Made by a program: the position numbers and the translations under genes
The notes under the pieces: generated by a model
What the model was told of the DNA's origin: nothing
The model's input: only the letters and a program-made list of their open reading frames with translations
The model's database searches: none
Assembly (NCBI GenBank): GCA_021796175.1
Contig: JAJYOM010000026.1
Location: 1-15,290, forward strand
Direction of reading: 5' to 3'
Length of the DNA stretch: 15,290 bases
Origin: Thermoplasmata archaeon
GTDB taxonomy: Archaea; Thermoplasmatota; Thermoplasmata; Sysuiplasmatales; Sysuiplasmataceae
Shown here: positions 1 through 7,917 of the stretch, piece after piece
Layout of the letters: every line of letters begins with the position of its first letter
How positions within the stretch are numbered: the stretch's first letter is position 1

Positions 1-178
1 AGACTAGTACATTTATCGTTTTTTTTAATTCCTTCTATTTACACTCTTGCCTCATTAGCTAGACCGTACGACTCGAATTCGGCATTAGACGAACAATTTG
101 CCCTGATTCCGTGGGCGGCGGGATAGTGGAGCAGTTTGCGTAACTATATGCCGGAAATCGAAATTAATTTTCATTCAT

Positions 179-1075
179 CTATACGCGTATTACGCCTTTT
201 CTGTACTCAAACCTGTGCCCGCAATTCCGGCAGGCGGACATTGGCCCTGAACAGATTGATTCAAACTCAATTTCAGAATGGCAATCGGGGCAGGCCATCA
301 CTTCTTCCACGCTATCAACAGGCAACTCATCTCCCGCGGCCTTCTTCAGTGAAACGAAGGAATGCGGTATCATTCCAAGCGGATTGGGCATCCCGGAAGC
401 CCTGATGAACAGACTGGCTGGAAGTCTGCTAAATGGCGAATAGTCCTCAAGACCGCAGGACCTGACGCTCTCGACCGTGAGTCCTGCCTCAGATGCCAGA
501 TTGCTGACATGAGATCTGGAGTAAAAGTATTCCTCAAACGGTGAGCAGAGCACCGGCCTCAGCTCACGGGACGCTATCTTCGGTTGCCTGTCGTTGCCAT
601 TCCCCATCGCCTTGAACTTATCAACAACCAGTACAAATGAGCCTTTGTGGTAATAGCTCAGAATGGCGGTTCCTCCGGGCCTGAGGAGCCGGTGGAACTC
701 CTTCAGCGCTTTGTCCGGATGCTTCAGGAAGTTTAAAACGCGCACCATGATGACCGTGTCGAAGCTGTTGTTCCTGAATGGTGTTCTGTACAGGTCTGCA
801 TTCACCCGCACAACCTTACCTTTGCCATTGCCGCATTTCATCTCCTCCAGAAATGCAGGTACGGCATCCAGGGCGAAATACTCGCTGAAGGATCCATTCA
901 GGTTGCTCGTCAGCCTCCCCTTGCCTGCGCCTGCCTCGAGTGCCCTGCCTCCCTTCTTTCCACGGAGCATGGATTTTAGTATTCCACATTCCACCTCCGT
1001 CACCTTCTCCCTGTCCTTCCAGAGTCCTTCAAAATCAAGCCTGGAAAAATCATTCACCGGGGCATTTGTTTCCAC
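179..1075 (-). CDS. Class I SAM-dependent methyltransferase with C-terminal Trm112-like zinc ribbon
   Basis: A 298-residue protein. The SAM-binding loop ALEAGAGKG lies at residues 45-53, an acidic residue that probably binds the SAM ribose is D70, the FDTVIM strand is at 105-110, and the post-motif LRPGG is at 131-135. This is the usual Rossmann-type methyltransferase layout. The last 40 residues hold CPDC (262-265) and CRNC (282-285), followed by a YRKGVIRV tail that resembles the end of Trm112/UPF0434 proteins. In other archaea Trm112 is usually a separate activator of methyltransferases such as Trm9 and Mtq2, so here it may be a built-in module. The start is GTG at 1075; I see no ATG that would preserve the N-terminus. 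It is divergent from the aminotransferase gene. The substrate cannot be told from the sequence; a small molecule, tRNA or protein are all possible. The fold is certain, the Trm112 link is likely. Confidence 0.85.
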   Translation of the reverse strand: METNAPVNDFSRLDFEGLWKDREKVTEVECGILKSMLRGKKGGRALEAGAGKGRLTSNLNGSFSEYFALDAVPAFLEEMKCGNGKGKVVRVNADLYRTPFRNNSFDTVIMVRVLNFLKHPDKALKEFHRLLRPGGTAILSYYHKGSFVLVVDKFKAMGNGNDRQPKIASRELRPVLCSPFEEYFYSRSHVSNLASEAGLTVESVRSCGLEDYSPFSRLPASLFIRASGMPNPLGMIPHSFVSLKKAAGDELPVDSVEEVMACPDCHSEIEFESICSGPMSACRNCGHRFEYRKGVIRV

Positions 1076-1219
1076 TTTCTCTCAATCTCACTCAACGTAA
1101 GTCAATACAAAGACAAATACATCACCCCAGCGTGCTTGCGTATCTCCGGTCTGGCGTTTCGCTGGGCAGCAACCCTTCGTCCATAATCAGCAAAATTTGT
1201 AAATCGATGAACATGTTTG
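1076..1219. promoter_or_regulatory. Divergent promoter region between methyltransferase and aminotransferase genes
   Basis: This 144-base stretch separates two divergently oriented genes and must hold both promoters. On the minus strand a TATA-like TTTGTATTG (1103-1111) lies about 32 bases before the methyltransferase GTG, which would give an almost leaderless message. On the plus strand AT-rich candidates lie at 1182-1190 and 1192-1204, close to the aminotransferase start. Neither box is strong. I see no tRNA or small ORF here. Confidence 0.35.
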
Positions 1220-2368
1220 ATGATCCGGTGTCTTCCCCTGATCAATACTGGCGCTGAAGGAGACCTGCTGCTGAACCGGGAGGGTCAGATATATCTTGCA
1301 GCCTGTTCTCATTCGCCATTCTCAAAGTTGCACAGGAATGCATTGGAAAGCTACCAGCGCGACCTCGCTGAATTCGGCAACCCGTGGGACATGTGGGTAG
1401 AAAAGATAGAGAAGTCAGTGAAGCTGTTTGCCACGCTCATACACGCATCCACTGAAGAGGTTTTTCCGTCCTTTTCCGTTTCATCGGCTCTCTCAACAGT
1501 CATGAGCTCTTTCAAATACGGCAGGAGAAACAGGCTTGTCCTGAGCGACCTCGAGTATCCGACCACCAATTTCATTTTCCTGGCTCAGCAGAAGCATGGA
1601 GCCAGAGTCTCAACACTGAGGAACAGGAAATACGCGCTTTCGGCAGATGCATATTCAAAGTCAATAAGCGACAGGACCCTGCTTACAAGCGCGATACACG
1701 TTTCCTCCCTCAACGGTTTCAGGCAGGACATAGGGGAGATAGCGGCTATGGCTCATGAGCGTGGTTCCCTCTTCTACACCGATGTTTACCAGTCGCTTGG
1801 AACAATCCCGGTGGATGTCAGGAAGATCGATGCGGATTTCCTTGCATGCGGTAACCTGAAGTACCTTCTGGGGCTGCCGGGCATTGCATTCATGTATGTC
1901 CGCCGCGAACTCGCCCGGAGACTTGAGCCAACCAGCATCGGCTGGTTCTCGCAGAAGGATCCTTTCCTGTTCGGTGCGAAGAGGCTGGATTTTCAAGATA
2001 CGGCCAGGAGGTTTGAGTCAGGTACGCTGAGCATCCCGTCAGTATATGCCGCGATAGAGGGGATGAGGGCCATAATCGATATCGGAGCGGGAAGAATAGA
2101 AAGGCATATCTCCCGCCTGACACAGCGTGCACTCGATATTGCCCATGACACCGGGATTCAGACAATAACACCACTGGAACGTGGTGCAAGGGGCGCCATT
2201 GTTTCATTCGTCGTAAGAAGGCCGCATGAGCTGGAGGGCAGGCTCAGGTCCATGGGTGTCATCACATCATCGAGAGGCATTGGTCTCAGAATTGCGCCAC
2301 ATTTTTACAACACTGTCGCGGAAATAGACAGGGCTGTGGAAGTCATCGGCTCGATGAGGGACACATGA
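1220..2368 (+). CDS. PLP-dependent class V aminotransferase / cysteine desulfurase-like enzyme
   Basis: About 382 residues, fold type I PLP enzyme of aminotransferase class V. Numbering from the ATG, the HVSSLNGFRQDI segment near 160-171 and TDVYQSLG near 187-194 (aspartate for the pyridine nitrogen, then Gln) are followed by DADFLACGNLKYLLGLPG. In this last stretch K214 is the expected Schiff-base lysine. The usual His-Lys-Trp around that lysine is replaced by Leu-Lys-Tyr. The C-terminus (RIAPHFYNTVAEID) matches the small domain of this class. ATG 1220 is immediately preceded by an in-frame TTG at 1217, so either could be used. No catalytic cysteine loop typical of NifS/IscS is obvious, so a lyase, epimerase or kynureninase-like reaction is as likely as cysteine desulfuration. 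The specific substrate is unknown. Convergent with the next gene. Confidence 0.82.
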   Translation: MIRCLPLINTGAEGDLLLNREGQIYLAACSHSPFSKLHRNALESYQRDLAEFGNPWDMWVEKIEKSVKLFATLIHASTEEVFPSFSVSSALSTVMSSFKYGRRNRLVLSDLEYPTTNFIFLAQQKHGARVSTLRNRKYALSADAYSKSISDRTLLTSAIHVSSLNGFRQDIGEIAAMAHERGSLFYTDVYQSLGTIPVDVRKIDADFLACGNLKYLLGLPGIAFMYVRRELARRLEPTSIGWFSQKDPFLFGAKRLDFQDTARRFESGTLSIPSVYAAIEGMRAIIDIGAGRIERHISRLTQRALDIAHDTGIQTITPLERGARGAIVSFVVRRPHELEGRLRSMGVITSSRGIGLRIAPHFYNTVAEIDRAVEVIGSMRDT

Positions 2369-2623
2369 GCCAGCTTATTTGCACTTCGTTTCCAGTCCAG
2401 TGATGGCTTGATTCATTCGCTCCGGGATGAAGCGGGTTTGTCTCCTCTGCCGCTGTATCAGAAGCTATCTTTCGACTGCAGTTCATCTCCTGGATTGATC
2501 ATGCGCCGCCGGTTACAGCATAACGGTTCCAACCCAGCTGGTGGTTTGGAGTCAGTCCGACGGCAAGGAGCCAGATTGTTGACTCGCCTGGAACATCCTC
2601 ATGCCGTCGCACAAACATTCTCT
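2369..2623. other. Convergent intergenic region, no gene recognised
   Basis: This is 255 bases between the aminotransferase stop and the stop of the minus-strand DUF4382 gene. Open frames here run on into the antisense of the DUF4382 gene and have no recognisable protein content. A short GGTTCCAACCC at about 2524-2534 resembles a tRNA T-arm, but no cloverleaf can be built around it. No clear terminator hairpin was found. Confidence 0.5.
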
Positions 2624-3142
2624 TCAACCGACAGTCATACCAACAACAGGTGTCATTGTGAAACCTATGACAGAGTTGCCGTGTATCGCCTGTGCGCTGT
2701 TGAAGTTGAGAACGACTGTCGTTGTCGATCCGCTGCCTATCGTGAACTGGCCCGCTATGTCCACAGTGCTGCTAACCAGCGTAATCCGGAATGTTTTACC
2801 CTCGTAGACGCCGTAGGCGCCTGTTAATGTCAGCCTGATCATCTGGTAGTGTCCCTTTGGAAGGCTCAGGCTCGCTAGGAAAACAGACTTATTTGCTGCA
2901 CTGGCGAGGTTGAGTTCAACCGGTGAAGAAAATGACTTTGCAAAACCGTGTCCATTTCCTGCAGTCGAATTGTGTATGGATATCTGGGTCACGTTCACAT
3001 ACACGGCACTCCAGCCCGCAGGCAGCGGATCTGTTACATTAACCTTCAGTGTGCCGTTTGCACCGTAAATACCGAAATAATACGCACCACCTGCGACAAT
3101 AAGCACCGCTGCTATTACCGCTCCCACTATTTTCATCTTCAT
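2624..3142 (-). CDS. DUF4382 domain protein, membrane-anchored, exported
   Basis: 172 residues from the ATG at 3142. One hydrophobic segment at residues 5-24 acts as signal anchor, followed by an extracytoplasmic DUF4382-like beta domain. Features of that domain are the GTLKVNVTDPLPAGW opening at 30-44, the VNVTQISIHNS strand at 49-59, the LPKGHYQMIRL segment at 94-104 and the final FTMTPVVGMTVG. The family occurs in many archaea and bacteria and has no known biochemical role; most members are outside the cell or lipid-anchored, but this one has no lipobox cysteine. The frame is open further upstream to 3256, but a strong TATA box (3167-3176) lies about 30 bases before 3142, which places the start at 3142 (or the ATG at 3136) on a nearly leaderless message. 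Several N-X-S/T sequons suggest glycosylation. Confidence 0.82.
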   Translation of the reverse strand: MKMKIVGAVIAAVLIVAGGAYYFGIYGANGTLKVNVTDPLPAGWSAVYVNVTQISIHNSTAGNGHGFAKSFSSPVELNLASAANKSVFLASLSLPKGHYQMIRLTLTGAYGVYEGKTFRITLVSSTVDIAGQFTIGSGSTTTVVLNFNSAQAIHGNSVIGFTMTPVVGMTVG

Positions 3143-3166
3143 ATGACTGGATGGATTTTTCCCTGT

Positions 3167-3176
3167 TATATTTAAA
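3167..3176 (-). promoter_or_regulatory. Archaeal TATA box of the DUF4382 gene
   Basis: The minus strand reads TTTAAATATA, a close match to the archaeal TATA consensus. Its centre is about 30 bases upstream of the ATG at 3142. With the usual spacing of about 26 bases, transcription would begin within a few bases of that ATG. This box decides the start codon for the gene. Confidence 0.6.
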
Positions 3177-3369
3177 CTATATTTGATGAAAATCGAATAG
3201 TCAAGCCGGCTGTCTGCTGTCCTGTCCTTTACAGACCTGGAAGAGTGTGATGTCAATCAGCAGATAAAGCATGAGCACTTCAGACCCAATAAGGCCAGAT
3301 CGACGGCGGTGAAAAATGCAGCTGCCTGATTGTAAGAGCATTTAGCTGGCTGGTCAGGCTCAGGACATA

Positions 3370-4098
3370 TCACCGGGGTATGTTGTGAAAGCGTCTTATT
3401 GCAAAGTAGGATACAGTGCAGAGCATTATCGCGGGCAGCAGTCCGGCATAGGGTCTTGCAGCCGAGAGTATGATCGCACTTACGGCGGCGCCCGCGAACA
3501 GTGATATCAGCACCACTGTCCACCTCAACTGGTTCGGTCCTATTGCGCCCAGTGCGGCGAGCTCGGCCATCAGCCCTGTAAGAGTGCTGGTCACAACAAC
3601 AGTCGACACGCCTGAAACGGAGAGACGCCTGGCAGCACCGCTCTGCAGGCCCATCGAAAGAGCGCTTATGGCTATCAGTCCCTGGATTGCCAGGCTCCCG
3701 CCCCGGCCCCTGACGTAGAACCATGCAACTGCGAAGATGACTGCAAATGCTGTCTCTATAACAATGACACGCGTGATTCTCCTGGACCACATAATCTTCT
3801 GTTTGCCGGGATCTACGAGTTTTCCAGCGACAAGAGCGCCAGCTGCAAAACCAAGGAGTGCAACGGCCGACCTCCCCGCTGCTAGGAACCGGCCGCTGCC
3901 TGCAGCGATGCCCATGAATATTGTGTTTCCAGTCATATTCGCTGTGAATACCTGGCCAAGGCCCAAGAAGCTGATGGCGTCCACAGCTCCCGCTACGAAG
4001 GTCAATGCGAACAGGATGACATCCCTTGCAGCTACCTCTCTTCTATCACCCTGCTCAAAGCCAGCCGCGCTATTCCCTGGTCGCCTGTCCGAGCTCAA
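3370..4098 (-). CDS. DUF1275 (YoaK family) integral membrane protein
   Basis: 242 residues with about six hydrophobic helices. The N-terminal part carries the hallmark of the DUF1275/YoaK family: a helix reading VAGAVDAISFLGLGQVF followed by TANMTGNTIFMG, where the TGN turn is the family's most conserved point. A second cluster of helices begins after a basic loop (SRRITR). Family function is unknown; a transport role has been suggested by fold only. The only start that covers the family N-terminus is TTG at 4098; the frame is closed upstream by a TGA about 20 codons earlier. The first 25 residues are charged and probably cytoplasmic. It lies 77 bases after the PNGase-like gene on the same strand and could be read through from it, or be transcribed alone. 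Confidence 0.82.
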   Translation of the reverse strand: MSSDRRPGNSAAGFEQGDRREVAARDVILFALTFVAGAVDAISFLGLGQVFTANMTGNTIFMGIAAGSGRFLAAGRSAVALLGFAAGALVAGKLVDPGKQKIMWSRRITRVIVIETAFAVIFAVAWFYVRGRGGSLAIQGLIAISALSMGLQSGAARRLSVSGVSTVVVTSTLTGLMAELAALGAIGPNQLRWTVVLISLFAGAAVSAIILSAARPYAGLLPAIMLCTVSYFAIRRFHNIPR

Positions 4099-4175
4099 CT
4101 TCAGACGGAATGCATAGCCCTCTGGAATAGTTTTGCGTCATTGGGCCGGAAGTCCTCTCCCAATCATGACAGGCA

Positions 4176-6053
4176 CTAATTGACTGAAATCACCCTGTAA
4201 AGTATGAGTGTACCGTTCCTGAGAGTCAGCGAATTGTTCACAGCCTCCTCCTCCAGTATGTAGATCGATGTCTGGCCACCGGCAGTTGACACGTCCTTCT
4301 GCACCCTTTGGGTAAAGGCATGGTTGTATGACAGCGATGTCAGTGTAAACTCATTGTTGAGTACGCCTACAAACAGACCTGTGCCGTTTACCCTTGTGTA
4401 GCTATTTCCATAGGAGACCGCCGCTGAAGATCCTCTGTCAGTGGATTGCGAGACTTGCAGCAACGACTTTACTATCTTTGTCTGCGTGACGTTGAAGCCG
4501 ATTACCAGTTGAGTAGGTGAAGACGGGATCACGTATTCAAGAACATTGCCTGAGACCTGGTAATATGAATTTGACCTGGCAGATGACTGCACAACAGAGC
4601 TTCCGCTGGTTAAAGTGTCGAATGTCGTCGTGTTAATGTACTCCCTCATGGAGAAATTCTGAAGATACACAAGTCCGAAACCGAAAGGTGTGTACTCTGC
4701 AATGTTAAAGCTCGGGTCGTATACCGTCGACTGGGAGTAGAACTGCACGCTGCCCGTGGTGTAGGAGTTCAGCGTAGCCCCGTTGAGCCTGGAAGTGCCT
4801 GCCGAGTGACTGTATTCGGCCACATGTTCAGAATCATTCAGGTAGGCAGCTGTGATGGGTATGCTCTCGGTGACTGGATTCGTAGCAGGTGTCTGGTTGT
4901 AGCTGTTTGAGAAGTCGAAGGAGTTGGCGAGCAGCTTCCCCGCCGTATTGCCAGTAGACGTGTTCAGCATGAAGTTCACTGCAACCCTGATCCACAGGTT
5001 CTCGTCATTTATCACCTGCACAGTTACCTGCTTCTCCCCTGTCAGCAGCGAGATGTATGGGTTCAGCGGTATCATGTGGGGTGGATAAAGTTCAGCACCT
5101 ATTCCCAGTATTGGCTGCCACAGGAAAAGGTCGCCGCCGCCGGTTTGTATGTTCGGATACGGCTGGACTGTGCCTACAAGCACTCCACCGATGAATATCC
5201 TGAACTCCCTGAAGGGCGGCTGGAGCGTGTACCAGAATTCATCATTCCCGTTCTGCTGCTCGTAAAGGTTCAGGTATGCATTCCTGATTCCGGCAGGGAA
5301 GACGACGTTCGTCGAACGTGAAACATTGAAGGGTATGGGCACGTTATTAGGAAATGCATTGGCGGGCGTAGGGATGCCGATATCGGTGAATGCCGGCAGA
5401 ACCTGGTTGGGATATTGCGCTTTCGGGCCGGTATGGAAAGTGAACCAGACCGTAAGGTAGGATGCATAGCCTGCGTTGAATTGCGGGCAGGTTGCAAGAA
5501 CTGTCGACGTACCAGTGAACAGGCTGTAGTACTGCGTAACGTTCTGAGTGACTGTCGTATTTTCGTTTTCAAGCGTGTTGCCTGCCAGTATCTGGACGTT
5601 GTTTACCGACACTATGAAGCTTGTGTCGAACGGGTTAGAAACATACTGGTCAAAGAACGTGACAGTGATGCTTGAAAATTGTCCCTCCGGGAATGTGACC
5701 TGGTTAGTGATGGTTGAAGTCGTTGTATGTGAAACATAAGCATTGTATATTGCCACGACGACTTCATTACCCGCACTGCTGGGCGGCACTGGCGGCGCCT
5801 GCGACTGGGCAACACTGTTGTCAAGTGCAAAATACCGTGTCAGCCCTGGTGCCTGAACGCTCTGGGACACCACCGACGTAGAAGGTCCCGATGATGGCTG
5901 TGCAGCGGGCGCAGCAGCAGGCACAGCGGACTGCGGTACTGCATGCACCGATACCGCAGTACTTCCGAATGTGAACACAAGCAGAAATGCAACCGACACT
6001 GCGAATGGCATGATCCCCTTTCTGGAGGCACGGTCTTTCGGCGGAACAGACAT
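4176..6053 (-). CDS. Secreted PNGase A-like protein (peptide-N-glycosidase A family)
   Basis: About 625 residues. A basic N-terminus (KDRASRK) precedes a hydrophobic signal segment at about 14-36 ending near SVHA. A Pro/Ala/Ser-rich linker follows at about 39-95, then a long beta-rich exported region. The diagnostic part lies at about 264-320: GNDEFWY, then PFREFRIFIGG, then PYPNIQTGGGDLFLWQPI. This is the core signature of peptide-N4-(N-acetyl-beta-glucosaminyl)asparagine amidase A (PNGase A), which removes N-glycans from glycoproteins. At least a dozen N-X-S/T sequons are present, so the protein is probably itself glycosylated. No C-terminal anchor is seen. ATG 6053 is chosen because GGGAAGGGGTG just upstream is a good Shine-Dalgarno and the signal peptide follows directly. 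An in-frame GTG at 6104 would add 17 residues. Activity is inferred from family only. Confidence 0.78.
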   Translation of the reverse strand: MSVPPKDRASRKGIMPFAVSVAFLLVFTFGSTAVSVHAVPQSAVPAAAPAAQPSSGPSTSVVSQSVQAPGLTRYFALDNSVAQSQAPPVPPSSAGNEVVVAIYNAYVSHTTTSTITNQVTFPEGQFSSITVTFFDQYVSNPFDTSFIVSVNNVQILAGNTLENENTTVTQNVTQYYSLFTGTSTVLATCPQFNAGYASYLTVWFTFHTGPKAQYPNQVLPAFTDIGIPTPANAFPNNVPIPFNVSRSTNVVFPAGIRNAYLNLYEQQNGNDEFWYTLQPPFREFRIFIGGVLVGTVQPYPNIQTGGGDLFLWQPILGIGAELYPPHMIPLNPYISLLTGEKQVTVQVINDENLWIRVAVNFMLNTSTGNTAGKLLANSFDFSNSYNQTPATNPVTESIPITAAYLNDSEHVAEYSHSAGTSRLNGATLNSYTTGSVQFYSQSTVYDPSFNIAEYTPFGFGLVYLQNFSMREYINTTTFDTLTSGSSVVQSSARSNSYYQVSGNVLEYVIPSSPTQLVIGFNVTQTKIVKSLLQVSQSTDRGSSAAVSYGNSYTRVNGTGLFVGVLNNEFTLTSLSYNHAFTQRVQKDVSTAGGQTSIYILEEEAVNNSLTLRNGTLILYRVISVN

Positions 6054-6117
6054 TTTGACACACCCCTTCCCATTAACCAGTCTTTGAGCTGGAAATGATG
6101 TCACTGCTATTGGTTGT

Positions 6118-6126
6118 CAATATAAG
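6118..6126 (-). promoter_or_regulatory. TATA-like box upstream of the PNGase A-like gene
   Basis: The minus strand reads CTTATATTG here. Normal spacing puts the transcript start near 6097, leaving a leader of about 43 bases that includes the purine-rich Shine-Dalgarno before ATG 6053. It would exclude translation from the upstream in-frame GTG at 6104. Confidence 0.45.
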
Positions 6127-6231
6127 GAATTTTTGGCAGCCGCGTAAACACTGTCATACGCCACCCTATCACAGAAGACAGAAGCATAGGAAGGGTGGAA
6201 TTTCCATGAAAAAACTGCTCATTGCAGGCCC

Positions 6232-6250
6232 GGAAAAAAAGTAAAAAGGT
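6232..6250 (-). terminator. Oligo-T terminator after the phosphate symporter gene
   Basis: On the minus strand two T runs (T5 then T7) occur 27-42 bases past the symporter stop codon. Archaeal RNA polymerase commonly stops at such U-rich tracts without needing a strong hairpin. The position, before the PNGase promoter, fits a transcript end. Confidence 0.5.
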
Positions 6251-6275
6251 AAATGGTTTCAGACAATCCTCAGGC

Positions 6276-7766
6276 TCAATCTGCGAGCGTTTCTGCAAGT
6301 CCCTCGCGCGATACAGCTTCCAGTGACTGCTGCTTTGTCTCTTTGATGAAGACGAGAGTCACTATGAATGCAACAGTGGCTATTGTTCCGAGGAACAGCA
6401 TCATTCCGGAGTTGCCCCAGACAAATATGAGTGTTCCGAACAGAAGCGTACTGATTGCAGCACCCAGTTTTCCACTGCCTGCTGCGATCCCATGGCCCGT
6501 TGCCCTGAAAGCAGTCGGGAAGAGTTCAGTCGGGAGTACGAATGTGGTCGTGTTCGGCCCGAGATTTCCCAGCAGGAAAGTCAGCCCGTATATCGCCACG
6601 AACGGAGCTCCAAGTCCTATAATTGTCGGATCAAATCCAAGGGTTGCAAAGGCCAGAGCCATTCCGCCAAAGCCGACAAGCTGGAGTGTCTTCCTTCCTA
6701 CCCTGTCAATTGTCAGGACAGCTATCCAGTAGCCGGGTATTGTGAATGCCAGGTCAATCAATGCAGTGTATTCTTCTGCAATTAGCAGATGATTGACATT
6801 GGAGAGTCCAGGGGAGTAGACCAGACTCAGCGATTTGAACAGGGTAGCTGTGTAGATTGATGTGCCGTAGAAGGATATGTCGAAGAAGAACCAGCTTGCC
6901 GCTGTCCCGATGATAAAGGGCCAGTAGGCGCGCACCATCTGGAAGTAGCTGCTCTTCCTGCCGTTCGCCGAGCTCATCGTGTCGACTTTTGCACCGGTGA
7001 GTGAGGTTATAGTGGACGCAGCCTCCTTTGTCTCGCCTTTGACATGGTAAGTGAACCTGGGTGTCTCCGGCATTCTTCTTCTGTAGTAATAGACAGCTAT
7101 CGCAGGTATCGCACCAGCTATGAGCAGAACCCTCCATATGGTTCCAAGTGAGGCCGGAATTGTAACAAGCAACCCGATTGCCAGCACTATGCCCGCCATC
7201 AGGCCGAAGCCCTGCATTGCGAAGACAGTGCCTATGAGTTTTCCCCTGCTCTTGACATTGGAGTATTCGCTCATTATCGTGGCACTCATCGGATAATCGC
7301 CGCCAATGCCCAGACCCAGAATGAACCTGAAAATGACAAGTGATGCAAAGCTCCAGGCAAGACCCGAAGCGACTGCACCAAACACCAGTATGAGCATTTC
7401 TATGCCGTAAATCTTCTTCCTGCCGAAGATATCTCCCAGCCGGCCAAAAATGAACGGTCCGACTGCAGCGCCAAATATGGCCGCTGCTTCAATCAGTTCA
7501 ATTCCAGTTATATAACCTGTCTTGCCGGAAAGCTGGAACGCAGCCAGCTTGCCAGGGATGGCAAACGGCAGGTAGAATGTGAAGAGCGCTCCAAGAACGC
7601 CTATGACAAACAGGTCATATGCGTCTGTAAAGAACCCCATTCCTGCAATAAGTATTGTTTTCAGGTGAAAGCGCTTTATCTTTGAGTCATCAAGCGGCTT
7701 GAAGATATCGTATCCGCCATCGCCGCCACCCCCGCTGGCACTGTTAGCTTCCTTAACTTCAGTCAT
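6276..7766 (-). CDS. MFS phosphate:H+ symporter (PHS/Pho84 family)
   Basis: 496 residues from ATG 7766, with the 12 helices of a major facilitator. The TM1 motif FFTDAYDLF, the TM4 motif GIGGDYPMSA and GPNTTTF near TM10 are those of the phosphate:H+ symporter family. Residues known to bind phosphate or protons in the fungal PiPT structure have equivalents at the same spacing: D48, D157, Y158, Q185, W292, D296, Y300, N405 and K433. The A-like loop GRLGDIFGRKK follows TM2, and the TM8-9 loop has DRVGRK. It should import inorganic phosphate with protons across the cytoplasmic membrane, which fits an acid-living cell. A Gly-rich cytoplasmic stretch precedes TM1. The frame runs on upstream to 7892, but that extension has no family similarity. 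A generic sugar-transporter label would be wrong or too loose. Confidence 0.88.
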   Translation of the reverse strand: MTEVKEANSASGGGGDGGYDIFKPLDDSKIKRFHLKTILIAGMGFFTDAYDLFVIGVLGALFTFYLPFAIPGKLAAFQLSGKTGYITGIELIEAAAIFGAAVGPFIFGRLGDIFGRKKIYGIEMLILVFGAVASGLAWSFASLVIFRFILGLGIGGDYPMSATIMSEYSNVKSRGKLIGTVFAMQGFGLMAGIVLAIGLLVTIPASLGTIWRVLLIAGAIPAIAVYYYRRRMPETPRFTYHVKGETKEAASTITSLTGAKVDTMSSANGRKSSYFQMVRAYWPFIIGTAASWFFFDISFYGTSIYTATLFKSLSLVYSPGLSNVNHLLIAEEYTALIDLAFTIPGYWIAVLTIDRVGRKTLQLVGFGGMALAFATLGFDPTIIGLGAPFVAIYGLTFLLGNLGPNTTTFVLPTELFPTAFRATGHGIAAGSGKLGAAISTLLFGTLIFVWGNSGMMLFLGTIATVAFIVTLVFIKETKQQSLEAVSREGLAETLAD

Positions 7767-7846
7767 TGTTACCGGGGTTAGAAAAAGGCGACAGGTTGAA
7801 AGCCGATTCCTATGTCTTTCAAGTAGTGACGTATTGAGAACATATT

Positions 7847-7854
7847 CTATATAG
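7847..7854 (-). promoter_or_regulatory. TATA box of the phosphate symporter gene
   Basis: CTATATAG, a palindrome, lies about 80 bases before ATG 7766. Typical spacing gives a start near 7824 and a leader of nearly 60 bases. It also argues against the longer frame that opens at 7892, because that start lies upstream of the box. Confidence 0.45.
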
Positions 7855-7917
7855 CCGTCACCGACTGGCTGCTGCAGCTCTCGTCTTTCCAAGCCGCCAT
7901 CAAGCAGTGCCGAGGTC

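Noticed and set aside
1..178. T-rich left edge (T8 at 20-27) and an open frame to a TAG at 124-126
   Set aside because: 41 open codons can occur by chance; no homology is evident. The T8 could end a plus-strand gene off the window, but none is visible.
136..405. Open plus-strand frame at the left end
   Set aside because: It is largely antisense to the methyltransferase zinc-ribbon tail and has no protein-like pattern or start signal.
2524..2534. T-arm-like GGTTCCAACCC
   Set aside because: No acceptor stem, D-arm or anticodon arm could be fitted on either strand.
2408..2827. 139-codon plus-strand frame
   Set aside because: About half is antisense to the DUF4382 gene. Its composition is random-looking and Arg/Cys-rich, without a domain.
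3257..3790. 177-codon minus-strand frame, Cys/Arg-rich
   Set aside because: It overlaps the clear DUF1275 gene in another frame and has the composition of a shadow.
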